Assembly: GCF_029931775.1 (NCBI RefSeq) | Contig: NC_079332.1 | Location: 19,351,803 to 19,415,802, forward strand | DNA length: 64,000 nt | Origin: Euleptes europaea | Taxonomy: Eukaryota; Chordata; Lepidosauria; Squamata; Sphaerodactylidae | Direction: 5' to 3' | Shown: positions 1-10,500 of the stretch, piece after piece | Position numbering within the stretch: the first letter of the stretch is position 1 | Layout: every line of letters starts with the position of its first letter | The notes under the pieces: generated by a model | What the model was told of the DNA's origin: nothing | What the model saw: the letters and a program-made list of their open reading frames with translations, nothing else | Database searches by the model: none | Made by a program: the position numbers and the translations under genes

Positions 1-25
1 TCAGGGATTGGGAGGGAATGTGTTT

Positions 26-248
26 ATCTAATTTGTTTATCCCTGTCTTTCTTCCCCTAATGGGGACCCAAAGCAGCTTGTCATTCTTCTTTCCTTCATT
101 TTATCCTTACAACAGCCCTGTGAAGGAGGTTAGGATGAGTGACCGATCCAAGGTCACCCAGTGAGCTTCCATGGCACGAGTGGGGATTTGAACCCAGGTC
201 TCCCAGATACTAGTCTGACACTCTTAACCACTACACCACCCTGGCTCT
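26..248 (-). repeat. tRNA-derived SINE (Sauria-like family)
   Basis: Read on the minus strand, this begins with a tRNA-like head: a 'gtggtgtagtggttaagag' A-box region and a 'ggttcaaatcc' B box (complement near 185-195). A body follows containing the 'gggtgaccttgg' segment shared with other copies in this window, and it ends near position 26 in the degenerate tail. The same architecture recurs at 1222-1458 and 17928-18168, so it is an interspersed pol III SINE and not a tRNA gene. The family name is inferred from memory of squamate SINEs. Confidence 0.8.
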
Positions 249-1221
249 GGAAAACGGCCAGTGGCCATCGAGAACATCAGAGAAGCGGTGCTGAGAGTGG
301 TCAAGGGCCCGCCTCATCCAGCACCCTGTTCCCCAATGGCCAGGCGCCCCCAGTTGGTCTGTGAGCAGGACATAGAGGCCAAAGCCTATCCTCCTTTGCT
401 GCTGACATTCAAGAAGAGACTGCCCCTGAATATGGAGGTTCCATTTGACTGTCGCAGCTACCGATAGAGACCTCTGGCTCCATTAAGTTGTTTGCAAGCT
501 ATCTGAGCAATCTTGAGCCAAGAACATAAGTAGAAATCTAGCAGTGAATTCTACATGTTAATTTTGCATGATGCAAAGAGGTAATTTTCAGATTGTATTG
601 CACTCACAAATACTATTCTCTGTAGCTCTGGGGCACCCTGCCCTGCCCTGCATTGTGGCTGGATGGGCGAGGGAGCCTCTCTTCCATATCCCTTCAGCCC
701 TCGGGCACACGGGGCACAGGACTGGTCAGGCTGCCCCCCCCCCAAGATTAAGCGCCCTGCTCCCCACTTGAAAAATGGTGCTGCCATTTCTATTATCCTA
801 TTTGGGACAGAACATGCAGAAGCACACACACACAGCGGGATTTTACTGTGACCCGACATTTGGATGTGAGTTTGTCAGACACAGAGCTGAAGCATGGGGC
901 CCTGTAGCAGCGCCCAGCCTGACTTGGAGGGCTCGTCTCAGGGAGCAAAGAAGCTGAGCCGGACCTGGGCAACCAGAAATGCACGCTGCCCTGTGGCTGG
1001 GGGTGCCGGCAGAAGGGACCCCACCCTTTGGAGAGGCTGCAGCGGTGCCATGCGAGGCCCCTCTTGAGCTCCCAGCAGGCTCGTGGTGGGCTTGGCGTCC
1101 CTGTGAGTGTGGAGCTGGTGGCGCGTTTCCCAGTGAGCGGGCATCTGCCCTCGGCCCCACCCAGCCTTCGTTCCGTCAAGTTTATCCGGGCAGAAGCCGG
1201 GCTCTGCTCTGCCTTTCGCTA

Positions 1222-1458
1222 TGCCGGTGTGGTGTGGCGGTTAAAAGTACTGGACTAGTCTCTGGGAGACCCACATTCAAATCCCCACCAGTACTGCAGA
1301 AGCTCGCTAAAGGACCTTGGACAAGTCACACGCTCTCAGCCTAACCTACCTCACAGGGTTGTTGTGAAGATAAAGTGGAGGGGAGGAGAACAAAGCACGC
1401 CACTTTGGGTTTCCATTGGAAAGAAGGCAGGGTATAAAAGAAGGAAATATAAATATGC
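1222..1458 (+). repeat. tRNA-derived SINE (Sauria-like family)
   Basis: Plus-strand copy. The tRNA-like head 'gtggtgtggcggttaaaag' is followed by a B-box-like 'cattcaaatcc', the 'accttggacaagtcac' body, 'cctcacagggttgttgtgaag', and a tail that ends in 'gggtataaaagaagg' and A/T-rich sequence. It is diverged from the other copies and therefore probably old. Confidence 0.78.
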
Positions 1459-2482
1459 CTGGGCAATAAGGTGGCGATCCCACTCAGCGGCCTGCTTTTG
1501 CTCTGCACAGCCTTGCCCCGGTTCTGGGTTGGTCCTGATCCGAGGAGGGTCAGCTGTATCCTGGCTCAATTGCCCATTCTTCCCACTCAGCCCCCTTCTC
1601 TGCTCCCTTCGGATCTCAGCAGAGGGTTTTCCTGCCTAGCACCAGCCTGGCAAGAGCACAGTGCCCGCCACTTTGCGGCCCCTCATGATCCTCTCCTGCG
1701 CACCCAGCTCTCAGTGGAAGACGGAGTCATTCCGGAAGCGGAAGGCCGCCTTTTCTTCCAAGCGAGCGTGCCAAAAGCCATCCTTCCAAGCGAGCAAAAC
1801 ATTCAGGGCACAAAGGGAGCAGCTGTCGGCTTCACCTAATCTCATCCAGCACATCCTGCCGTTTCCAGGGAGGTCGCCTTGATGCGATGAACAACTCTGC
1901 TGCCAGTTGTGGAGTCTTCCTCGAGGCACCGGCCACTAGCTCGGCAGGGCAGGCTGGCCAGAGTCAAAGCACAGCCAGATGGGAAATAACTCGGGGGGGG
2001 GGACCAATTCCAGATGTGCAAATATCTGGAGCAGGCCATATCTGCTTGGCAAAGGCCTGCCTGGCACCGGAGAGTGTTCTCTCTCTGCATAAAGCAGAAC
2101 AGGGGACTGGAGGGAGCTGAGAGTGATCAGACAACTCCTCTCCTTCCTTGCCGCTGGGGGCATCCGGCTCCTCCTCGCCAGCTGTGCAGAGGGAAACTGA
2201 AACTAAGGCCCTTAGTGAGAAGGGGCCGCATGCAAAGCACTAGCAGAGCTCTTGGGGGGGGGGCGGAGGACACCAGGAAGTGTGCATTCCTCGTTGATGG
2301 GATGAGATTTGGCCAGGTGAAGTAGAAGGTGGTTGGAAGTGTGTTCAGATCAACAGTAGTGCCAGAGAGGGAGCCAGATTAGTCTGTAGTCACACACAAA
2401 AATGCAGGTGGTGTGCTGCTGGCACCTCAAGGACAACAGGTGCCCAAGAGACTCTGCAGTTTTTAATTTGCACGGAACCTCA

Positions 2483-3010
2483 GAAGAGCCCTGCAGGATC
2501 AGACCAGTGAGGGTCCATCTAGTCCAGCATCCCGTCTCCCACAGTGGCCAACCAGCTGCCCTGGTGGGCCAGCCACAGGGCACGGAGGCCGAGGCTGCCT
2601 CCTGATGTTCCCCTGGTATCCAGGGGTTTACTGCCTCTTGATGTGGCGATTCCCTTTAGCCACCATGCCCATTGAGGGACCGCTCCTCCATGACGTGAGA
2701 TTGGCAGAGTTTTTGATCTATTGTGGTGCAACAATCCAATTTTGTGAATCACAATAATTTGTTGTATTTTCACTTTTTGTAAACTTTTGAATTATATTTA
2801 CTTTGGCAATTTTTGTTTCTTTTTAAATTATTGTTCCGGACCCCTGGTACTTTGTCCCTTTTTCCCCTGGTTCCCTGTAGTCGCCAGTGCCCAGTAGCCA
2901 TGGAGGGACCTCTCGATCCTCCGCAGTTGCCTAGTCCATGTTGAAAGCTATCCACGCTTGTGGTCACCACCGCCTCCACGGGCCGTGAATGTCACAGAAG
3001 CTGGATCCGG
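2483..3010 (+). repeat. Interspersed repeat of CR1/L3 type with an internal AT-rich insertion
   Basis: The opening 'ccctgcaggatcagacc', then 'ggtccatctagtccagcatc' and 'acagtggccaaccagctgcc', is a motif order I know from dispersed amniote repeats. The repeat seems to resume near 2880 ('agtagccatggagggacctc') after about 180 bp of AT-rich sequence (about 2700-2880), which looks like a separate insertion. No open frame survives. Assignment to a CR1 or L3 3' region is an inference. Confidence 0.55.
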
Positions 3011-4224
3011 CCACTGGTCCACCCAGCCCAGTCTTATGTAGACTGACCCCAGGCGTCCAGCAAAATCCTCCCCATCCTAGCCCTGCATGATCCGCAATAG
3101 TTGATCTGGAGATGCACCAGATCCTGTGTGCCAAGCAGGTGTTACTCATCACAGGCCGTTGCTGGAGGCGGAAAATTCACACTGGTGCTGGATACCCCAG
3201 TGCCGTGATAGGAGTCTCCCCACATGGTGGCCCCCTCCCACAAATGGGGTGACAGGGGCTGCTGCTGGGAAGAGAAAGCCCTGGCAGCTTTTCTGGTCAA
3301 AGAGGCCATCTGCGGCCCTCTTGGGAGTGGGGCAGGGAAGAGGCAGAAGCCTTGAGCAAGGAACGTGGGGAGACTTTGGGGCACAACACTTGGGGGTCCT
3401 GCCCTGTTTCTCCGGGGGTGTTTCCTCTGGAATTAATCGAGGAATGAAACCAGCGAGTGTTTTAATCAGAGTGCAAGAGCAGGGACAGTTTCCAGACTGA
3501 GCCACCCTGGCACCCGTAGCAGCACGCGAGGGCTGGCATGGCCTCCTGGGCTCAAGCTGCCGGTGCCTATGTCCAGGAAAGGAATGGATGCCCCCCCCCG
3601 AAATGACCACCCACACCTGGGCAGAAAGGGAAAGCTGGGTGTTGACCCCCCCCCCCCGCCGCAAGGGTCCCTCCGCTGCTGCAGACAAAAGGCAGGCAGC
3701 TGGTCAGCTTGGCACGCCTGCCAAAGCCAGGAGGCGCTGAAGCCCCCCCCCCCGGCCCGAAATGGACCCGACCCCTTCCCTGGGCACCACAAGCGCTTGT
3801 TTCGAGGAGGGGGCTGCACAAGCGCAGGCCAGCGGGATCGTTGCACCCTGGAAAGGCCCCAACGTCACCTGCCTGGCCGGCCGGCCGGGCCTGCTTTGGG
3901 TGGGTGGGGGAGGGAGGGACGGGCGGGCAACGAGAGCGGGGCACACCGCCGGCTCCCGCGCCCCGTCTCCGAGCGAGCAGGGGCTGGGCGAGCGCGGGCT
4001 TCAGGCCCCCCGGCTCCCTCCAGCCCTGTGCTGCTCCACCGGGGGATGGATGGATGGGGGGGGGTCCCAGGGACACGAGAGTCTCTTGCGCAGAGCAGGG
4101 CGGGGGGGGGTCCGGGCGCGGGCGTCGTCGGGGGCGGGGGCCCATGGTCCTTTGTTGACATGGGCTGGCGGCGGCGGAGGGGGCGGCGCCGGGGGGCGGG
4201 GGGAGGGGCGGGCTGGGCTCGCAC

Positions 4225-4230
4225 CAGCTG
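4225..4230. promoter_or_regulatory. TFAP4: CAGCTG E-box upstream of TFAP4 (candidate autoregulatory site)
   Basis: A palindromic CAGCTG lies about 195 bp upstream of the TFAP4 start codon. CAGCTG is the known recognition sequence of AP-4 itself. Use of this site for autoregulation is inference; a six-base motif can occur by chance in GC-rich DNA. Confidence 0.4.
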
Positions 4231-4424
4231 TTTCCCGCCTTGCGAGAGGCACGCGCGCGCCCGCACTCGCAGGCAGGCGCGCGCTCGCAGGCAGGCTGGC
4301 TGGCTGGCTCGCCTCCGCACGCACGCACGCACGCACGCTCGCTCGCAGGCCGGCCGGACGGGGCGCGCACCCCCGGTTCCCCCCCCCCCCGCCGCGGCCG
4401 CCCGCCCGCCGGCCCCGGGCGGGC

Positions 4425-4519
4425 ATGGAGTACTTCGTGGTGCCCGCGCAGAAGGTGCCCTCCTCCTCGCTGCAGCACTTCAGGAAGTCCGACAAGGAGG
4501 TGATCGGCGGGCTCTGCAG
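4425..4519 (+). CDS. TFAP4: TFAP4 coding exon 1
   Basis: Begins at ATG in the context gcgggcATGg and encodes the first 31 codons plus two bases. The donor is cag|gtgggt. Two extra serines compared with the human N terminus (PSSSLQHF) are visible. Confidence 0.96.
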
Positions 4520-7500
4520 GTGGGTGCGCGCGCAGGCGGGCCGGGCCGGGCCGGGCCGGGGGGGGGAGCGGCGGGCCCCCGGGGGGGGCGGCGGCGGCGG
4601 CGGCGGCGGCAGCACGTGGGTCTGTTTGCGGCCCCCTCCGCCCGGCCGCGCGCCCCGACGCCCTCTCCACGCTGCCGGGGCGGCGGGCCGGGCGCACGAG
4701 GGACGGGACGGGAGGGGAGGCAGGCGGGCGGGCGGGCGGCGGGGCGGCCACCATGCCGCCGCGCGGCCGGGGCTCCGCCCGCCCCGCCCCGGCCCGCCCC
4801 GGCCCCCTCCCGCCCCCGACGGCCGGCGGCGCAGCGCCTCTTGCCGCCGCCCCCGGCTGCCCCCGGCCGCGTGTTTACCGCTGCGGCCGGGCCTGGCCGT
4901 GACTGTGCAGCCTCCGAAGGGGCGGGCCTTGCCGCCGCGGGCTGCCGGGACATGTAGTGCGCCGCCCGGCCACGATGCTGCTCCCGCGGCTCCCGCGGCT
5001 CCCGCGGCGGCGCCCCCCGACGCCCCCCGACGCCGCGCGGCACAAAGGCCCGCCCGGCGCGCACGTGGCCCCTCCGCCGGCCGGCCGCCCGTCGGGCCGC
5101 GCGCGGGGCTGGGCGGACAGCAGGGGCAGGCCGAGCATGCACAGAGGGCCCCCCCCGCCCCCGGAGACCTCCTTCCCCGCAGCCTCCCGGGGGCGGGCCC
5201 GAGGCGCCGGCCGAGCGCCGGGAGGGAGACCCCCGCGCAGCCGCCGCCGCCGCCGCCCAGGCCCTCGGGGTGCAGCCCCCTCCAGCCCCGGGGGCTTCCC
5301 TTCTCCCCCCCCCCCCTCGCAGCGGCGCCGAAGGTGGGGCGCAGCCGTGGCCGCCCCGGGTGTCGGTGGGGGCAGGCTGCCCGCCGTGTGGCCCGCGACC
5401 CCCGCCACAGCAGCCGGGCAGGGGGCCTCCTGGCTGTGCTTGGCAGCCCCTGAGTAAGGACCAGGGCCCCGCGGGGCTTGGGGGCTCTTGCCTCCCTGCC
5501 GGGGGGGGGGGGGCGGCCGTGCCCTCTCCCAGTTCTCCCCCACCTCTCCTCTTTGAAGCGCCTGGCCCCTTAGTGCCAGCGGGCAGGGCCGGGGGACGGA
5601 GCGCCTCTTCCTCGTGGGGTGGGGGTGGGCAGGTCTCTGCACTCCCCCTTTCAAAGGGGGGGAGAGGGAGGGAGGGAGGGAGGCCGCCTTCTGCCCCCTT
5701 GGAACTCTGGCCAGTCCCTCGTGGCCCCACAGGGCTTCCTTGGGCCACCCGGCAGCCCCGGCCAAAGCCCCCAGGGGGCTCTTCTCACGTGGACTCGGAC
5801 CTCGTCACAGCAGCGCTGGGTTAAGGGGGGGGGGACTGAGCCTTCTCCCCCCTGCCACTTTCCCGACCTCAATCATTCTATCCCCAAAGCAGCCCTTTGG
5901 GGTGGGGGCAAAGACAGGGGTGGGAGGGGCCCGAGACCCCCTTCTCTTGCGCTTCTGTCCCAGGGAGTCCTGTGCGGGTTTGCAAGGCGAGAGGTTGGTG
6001 ACGGGTCTGAGGACCAATTTCATCACTAGAAAGCCTGGCTGCAAACAACATTTCCCCCTTTCCTTACCCCCCCCCACCTCTCTTGGCACATGCACCTGTT
6101 TCTTTAGCAACCCACCTGGTGAAAAGTTCTGCAGGCCCTTTTCAGAGCTTCACCGCCGCTTGGTGTCTTTTGGGTTGGTTGGCCAGGAAATCCCTGGCGA
6201 GGGTGCCTCTTGCCCAAGAACTGAGGGGCCAGCAGAGGCAGCCTTGTGGCAAGGGAGAGAAGCCCCCCCCCCCCGTGCAGGCGAACACAAGGCCAGGCGC
6301 ATCCTTGGGTCTGAGTTCCAAACCAGTGGGACAGTTCTGTGTGTGTGTGGTGGGGGGGTTGTCAGTAGAAGCTCTGCAGCCACAGAGCAGGTGTGCATTT
6401 GCTGGTGTTGAAGGTGGAGACGACCGCCCTCTTGGAGCAGGGGGGCCTCTGCCCGTGTTCTGCCCACACCAGAGAATCCACCTGCCCCCCCCCCCCAACG
6501 TTGGGCATTTGAGACTTCTGGCAACTCCTTTTCCCCGCTCACCACAGCTTCTGTCAGTCAGGGCAAGGGGACGGGCTTCACACTGCTCACCTGCTCTGAG
6601 AAGAAAATCCCAGCTCCAAGATTTCTCCTCCAGACCCTTAAGAACGGCAAACAGGGGCCCAACCGTATAGGAAAGGGCCGGCTGATGACCCCTCCCGCAC
6701 ATTCAAATATGTCTTGAGATCCATGCGCAGGAGTCTTTTGTTGGGAAAAGATGGGTTAAAAATGCCCCAAATAAATGTATAAGTTAAGTTGCCTTTTCGA
6801 GAGGGCTACAGTATTTACTCAGACGCAAGGCTAGGTTCTCCCCCCCCCCATATGCCAGCCAAAAAGAAAAAAAACCTCACCTGACCTTTGCGTACAAGTT
6901 ACAGTGACGTCCTGTAAGAATTTTTGGTTGTGTGTATAACATTTTATTTGGGGGGTGGGGCTATCTTATATTTATGGTTTATGTTTCAGGTAAATCCAGT
7001 GTTTGGATGTTTATTTTTTCCCTTGTGGATGAGGGCAGGGGGTATTCAGTGACGGGCCATAGTGGCCTAGAAGTTGAAAACTGCCAGGCTAACTTAAGTC
7101 CCAGGAGAAATAAATTTGATGCTGTTTTTATTGGCTGGGTCTTTAATGATTCTGGATTTTATTGATTTGTACACTTTCATCAATTCATTGGTGAGTTGCC
7201 TTGAACAGGCAGTATGCAAACATTTGAAATAAGTAAAAGCCGTTCATGAGCAGCAATTCTTGGAACAGTATTCTGGGGTTGAGCAAGAGGATTCTGGGCG
7301 GCCGGGGGTCCTGCTGTCAGGGGGATGGGCACACCGGCCTAGAGTGGGTCCAGTCTCCGTGGGCAAGGAGGCACAGCCAACAGCAAGGGCGCTTGGCCAG
7401 CCCGAGCAGAGGAGGGTATTGGTTGGGGACTGTTTCTTTTGACTGGGCACAGAGCTTGCGGGGGGAGGGGGTGTTGGTTTTCAAGGTGGCCGGGGCAGAA

Positions 7501-10500
7501 TTGGAAGTCGCTATGTGCAATCCTAAATATTCCTGCTTCAAGTCGAGCTCCCAAGTGAAGTGTTTTCTACTCTAGACATCGTTGGTTGGCTGCAGGCTGG
7601 CCGTGGGAAGTGTGTCTTTATGCCCCCACCCCGCAAAGTCGCAGAGCCACATTTCAGGCCCCGTCTTGCTGCTTGCTAGGGGAGGCTGCTCTTTACAGGG
7701 TCCGAGCCAGAGGGGGAGGGTAGTCGTGTTCTGGAGCCCGGAGGGTTCTGCCAGGGTCCACCGCCTAACCCACCGGCCTCCTCTGCAGCCTGGCCAACAT
7801 CCCACTGACCCCGGAGACGCAGCGGGACCAGGAGCGGCGGATACGCAGGGAGATCGCCAACAGCAACGAGCGGCGGCGCATGCAGAGCATCAATGCCGGC
7901 TTCCAGTCCCTGAAGACCCTCATTCCTCACACAGACGGGGAGAAGCTTAGCAAGGTAAGGCGGAGACCAGGGGCGGAAGGGTCTCCCCTCCCTGGGAAGG
8001 TGTGGGCAGCCCCCACAGGTGCTCTGCAGGCAGGCAGGCCTCCTGTGCCAGGTAGAATTTGAGCAGGGCCCGTCCTCCGTGCCGGCAGTTGTCAGTGTAG
8101 GGCTGGGTGTTTGCCGTGCTCAGCGTTTAGGGAAGTAGACTTGCCTGTGCACCAGACGCAAGGAGCCACCGGGCTCTTTGAGAGGGTCATTCCTGAGCCG
8201 TCGGGCTCATCCTGGGCAGAGGCTCCTGTTTGCTGGGGCAGAGGGGAGGCCGGGACAATTTGGCCCCAGCGCTGCCCTGTGTGTCTGCAAGAGCTGTCTG
8301 TGGCACGGAAACCGCTGAACTGGGGCTGCGGGAGCCTCATCTCTGTGGGGCCTCCGTTAGGCTTGCAGGGCCCGGTGTGGGGCTCCTGCGGGAGCCAGGT
8401 CGTGGAAGGGGCAGGTGCCGCCTTTGCTGTGTGACTCTTCCCACCCCCGTGCTTCTTCCCTCCCGCAGGCGGCCATTCTCCAGCAGACGGCGGAATACAT
8501 CTTCTCTCTGGAGCAGGAGAAGACGCGGCTGCTCCAGCAGAACGCCCAGCTCAAGCGGTTCATCCAGGTACCTTGGCTACAGCCGGGGAGCTCCTGTTTT
8601 CCGGGGGTCTCCTTTCCCCCCCACTCCCCACCTTCCCACGAGGTGGGCTTCTCACTCCCTCTGCTGTCCCCCCTTCTCCCCTGCCTGCTGCGGCTGAGTC
8701 ACACCTACTCTGCTCGGCAGGAGTTCAGCGGGTCCTCCCCAAAGCGGCGGAGGGCGGAGGACAAAGACGAGGGGATCGGGTCGCCGGACATCTGGGAGGA
8801 CGAGAAGGCCGAGGACCTGCGTCGGGAGATGATTGAGCTCCGCCAGCAGCTGGACAAGGAGCGCTCCGTCCGGATGATGCTGGAGGAGCAGGTGAGGCCC
8901 TGGGGGAGGGCAGGTAGCGGCTGCTGTTGGGGGGGGGGGGCTTGCGCAAGACCAATTCGGGAAACCCTTTCCTGGACCCCGGAGCATTTTGGGCACTGTT
9001 GGGGGGGGGCTAATCTGGTGAACCGGGTTGATTTCCCCACTTCTACACATAAAGCCAGCTGGGTGACCTTGGGCTAGTCACAAATCTCTCATCCCCACCT
9101 ACCTCTCAGGGTGTCTGTTGTGGGGAGGGGAAAGGAAGGTGATTGTAAGCCAGGTTGAATCTCGGCGTATAAAAACCAGCCCTTCTTTTTCTTTAGTGCT
9201 GGGCGGGTGGGTAGGGGCTGCCTCAGCAGGGGAACGGTGGGAGGACGGCCAGGCCGGAATTGGGAGCTAGAAAATTCCACGAGAGGCAGCCTGAGATCTG
9301 GGGGCCTCGCCCACCTGTGCCTTCAAAGTGTTTTTCCTTCTTGGCGCTGAAAGTTGGGGAGGGGGGCTGGGAGGGTCCCCCACAAGTAGCCAGAGAATGG
9401 AGCACCTCGGGCCCCTCCAGGGGGAAGGTCCGGGGTGCCATGACAAGGCTTTCCCTGTTTCGGCCGGCAGGTGCGCTCCCTGGAGGCCCACGTGTACCCG
9501 GAGAAGCTGAAGGTGATCGCTCAGCAGGTGCAGCTCCAGCAGCAGCAGCAAGAGCAAGGGAGGGAGCAGCAGAGCCACACCCAGGTGAGCGCCCGGTCCC
9601 CTCCCGCCCTGCGGTGAGGTGGTTCCCTTGCCTCTGGCATCTCTGGAGGGAGGCTGAGGCACACATTCCCGGGGCTGGCCAGAGCAGAGAGCTCATGGGG
9701 CAAGGGGTGCTCGTGTCCTCTGGGAGCAGGGGAGTGCCTGGAGGAAGCCTTGGGCCTCCCCTGCGGCCGCTCACCTGGGGGGCAGAAAGGCTTGAGGTTG
9801 CCTCTCCCTCCTCCTGTGCTAAGATCCGCAGAGAAGCACCGATAAAGAGCCCCCCCCTGGCCCCCTCCTCTTCTGTGGTCGTGATACGACGCACGGGTGT
9901 GTTTCCAGGGGGTTTGAGGTCCTCTTTCCTGACCCCACGAAGGGCGGGGAGGGGGTTGAGCGGGTCCGCAGGAGCATCACGGTCCCCCCCCCTCCCCTGT
10001 GAGAAGCCCGAGGCCAAGGCGGGGAGCACCGCAGGCGAGAGACCTCAGACTTCAAGTGGCAAGGAGCCCCACTTGAAGGCGATGGGGAGGCAACTCAGTG
10101 GCTGGCTCCCCCTCCCTGTGGGGCGGGGGTAATTTGGAGGGGACCCTTTCACCTCTGCTGCACTGGCTGCTCTTGAGCTTGCTTTGCCGCACGAGGTTGG
10201 CGCGTTGGTGTCCCGTTGCCCGTCTTCTCCAGGCAGCGTGTGTCCCCTTCCCCGCCCGGGCTCTAAGCGGCTCTCTCTCTCTGCCGCAGCTCTTGCCTGT
10301 GCACGGCCCTCCAGCACCCACCCACCACCCGACCGTGATTGTGCCGGCCCCGCCGCCGACCTCCCACCACGTCACTGTGGTAACCATGGGCCCATCCTCT
10401 GTGATCAACACTATCTCAACATCCAGGCAGAATCTGGATACCATCGTTCAGGTAAAAGGGGTGGGGTGGCAACTTCTCCAGAGGGTGGGGGTGGGGTGCA

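Larger units (their letters stand above)
249..3879. other. Intergenic DNA upstream of TFAP4
   Basis: No exon-like open frame with recognisable protein similarity was found here. The stretch contains a SINE at 1222-1458, an interspersed repeat at 2483-3010 and several G or C homopolymer runs. The remainder looks like unique, moderately GC-rich DNA. In human the next gene on this side of TFAP4 is GLIS2; nothing resembling it is visible. Confidence 0.6.
3880..5480. promoter_or_regulatory. TFAP4: CpG island spanning the TFAP4 promoter, exon 1 and start of intron 1
   Basis: The sequence is extremely GC-rich and dense in CpG, with GC-box-like 'ggggcgg' strings, a 'gcacg' tandem run near 4316-4336 and an eight-unit GGC run at 4587-4610. 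There is no convincing TATA box upstream of the ATG at 4425, as expected for a CpG-island promoter. The transcription start cannot be fixed from sequence alone, but presumably lies within about 300 bp upstream of 4425. The many long open frames on both strands here reflect GC bias, not genes. Confidence 0.85.

Noticed and set aside
3567-5765. Long open frames of 296-563 codons on both strands around TFAP4 exon 1
   Set aside because: All are Pro/Arg/Gly/Ala-rich products of extreme GC content, overlap each other, and have no domain. Only the short MEYFVVPAQK segment is real.
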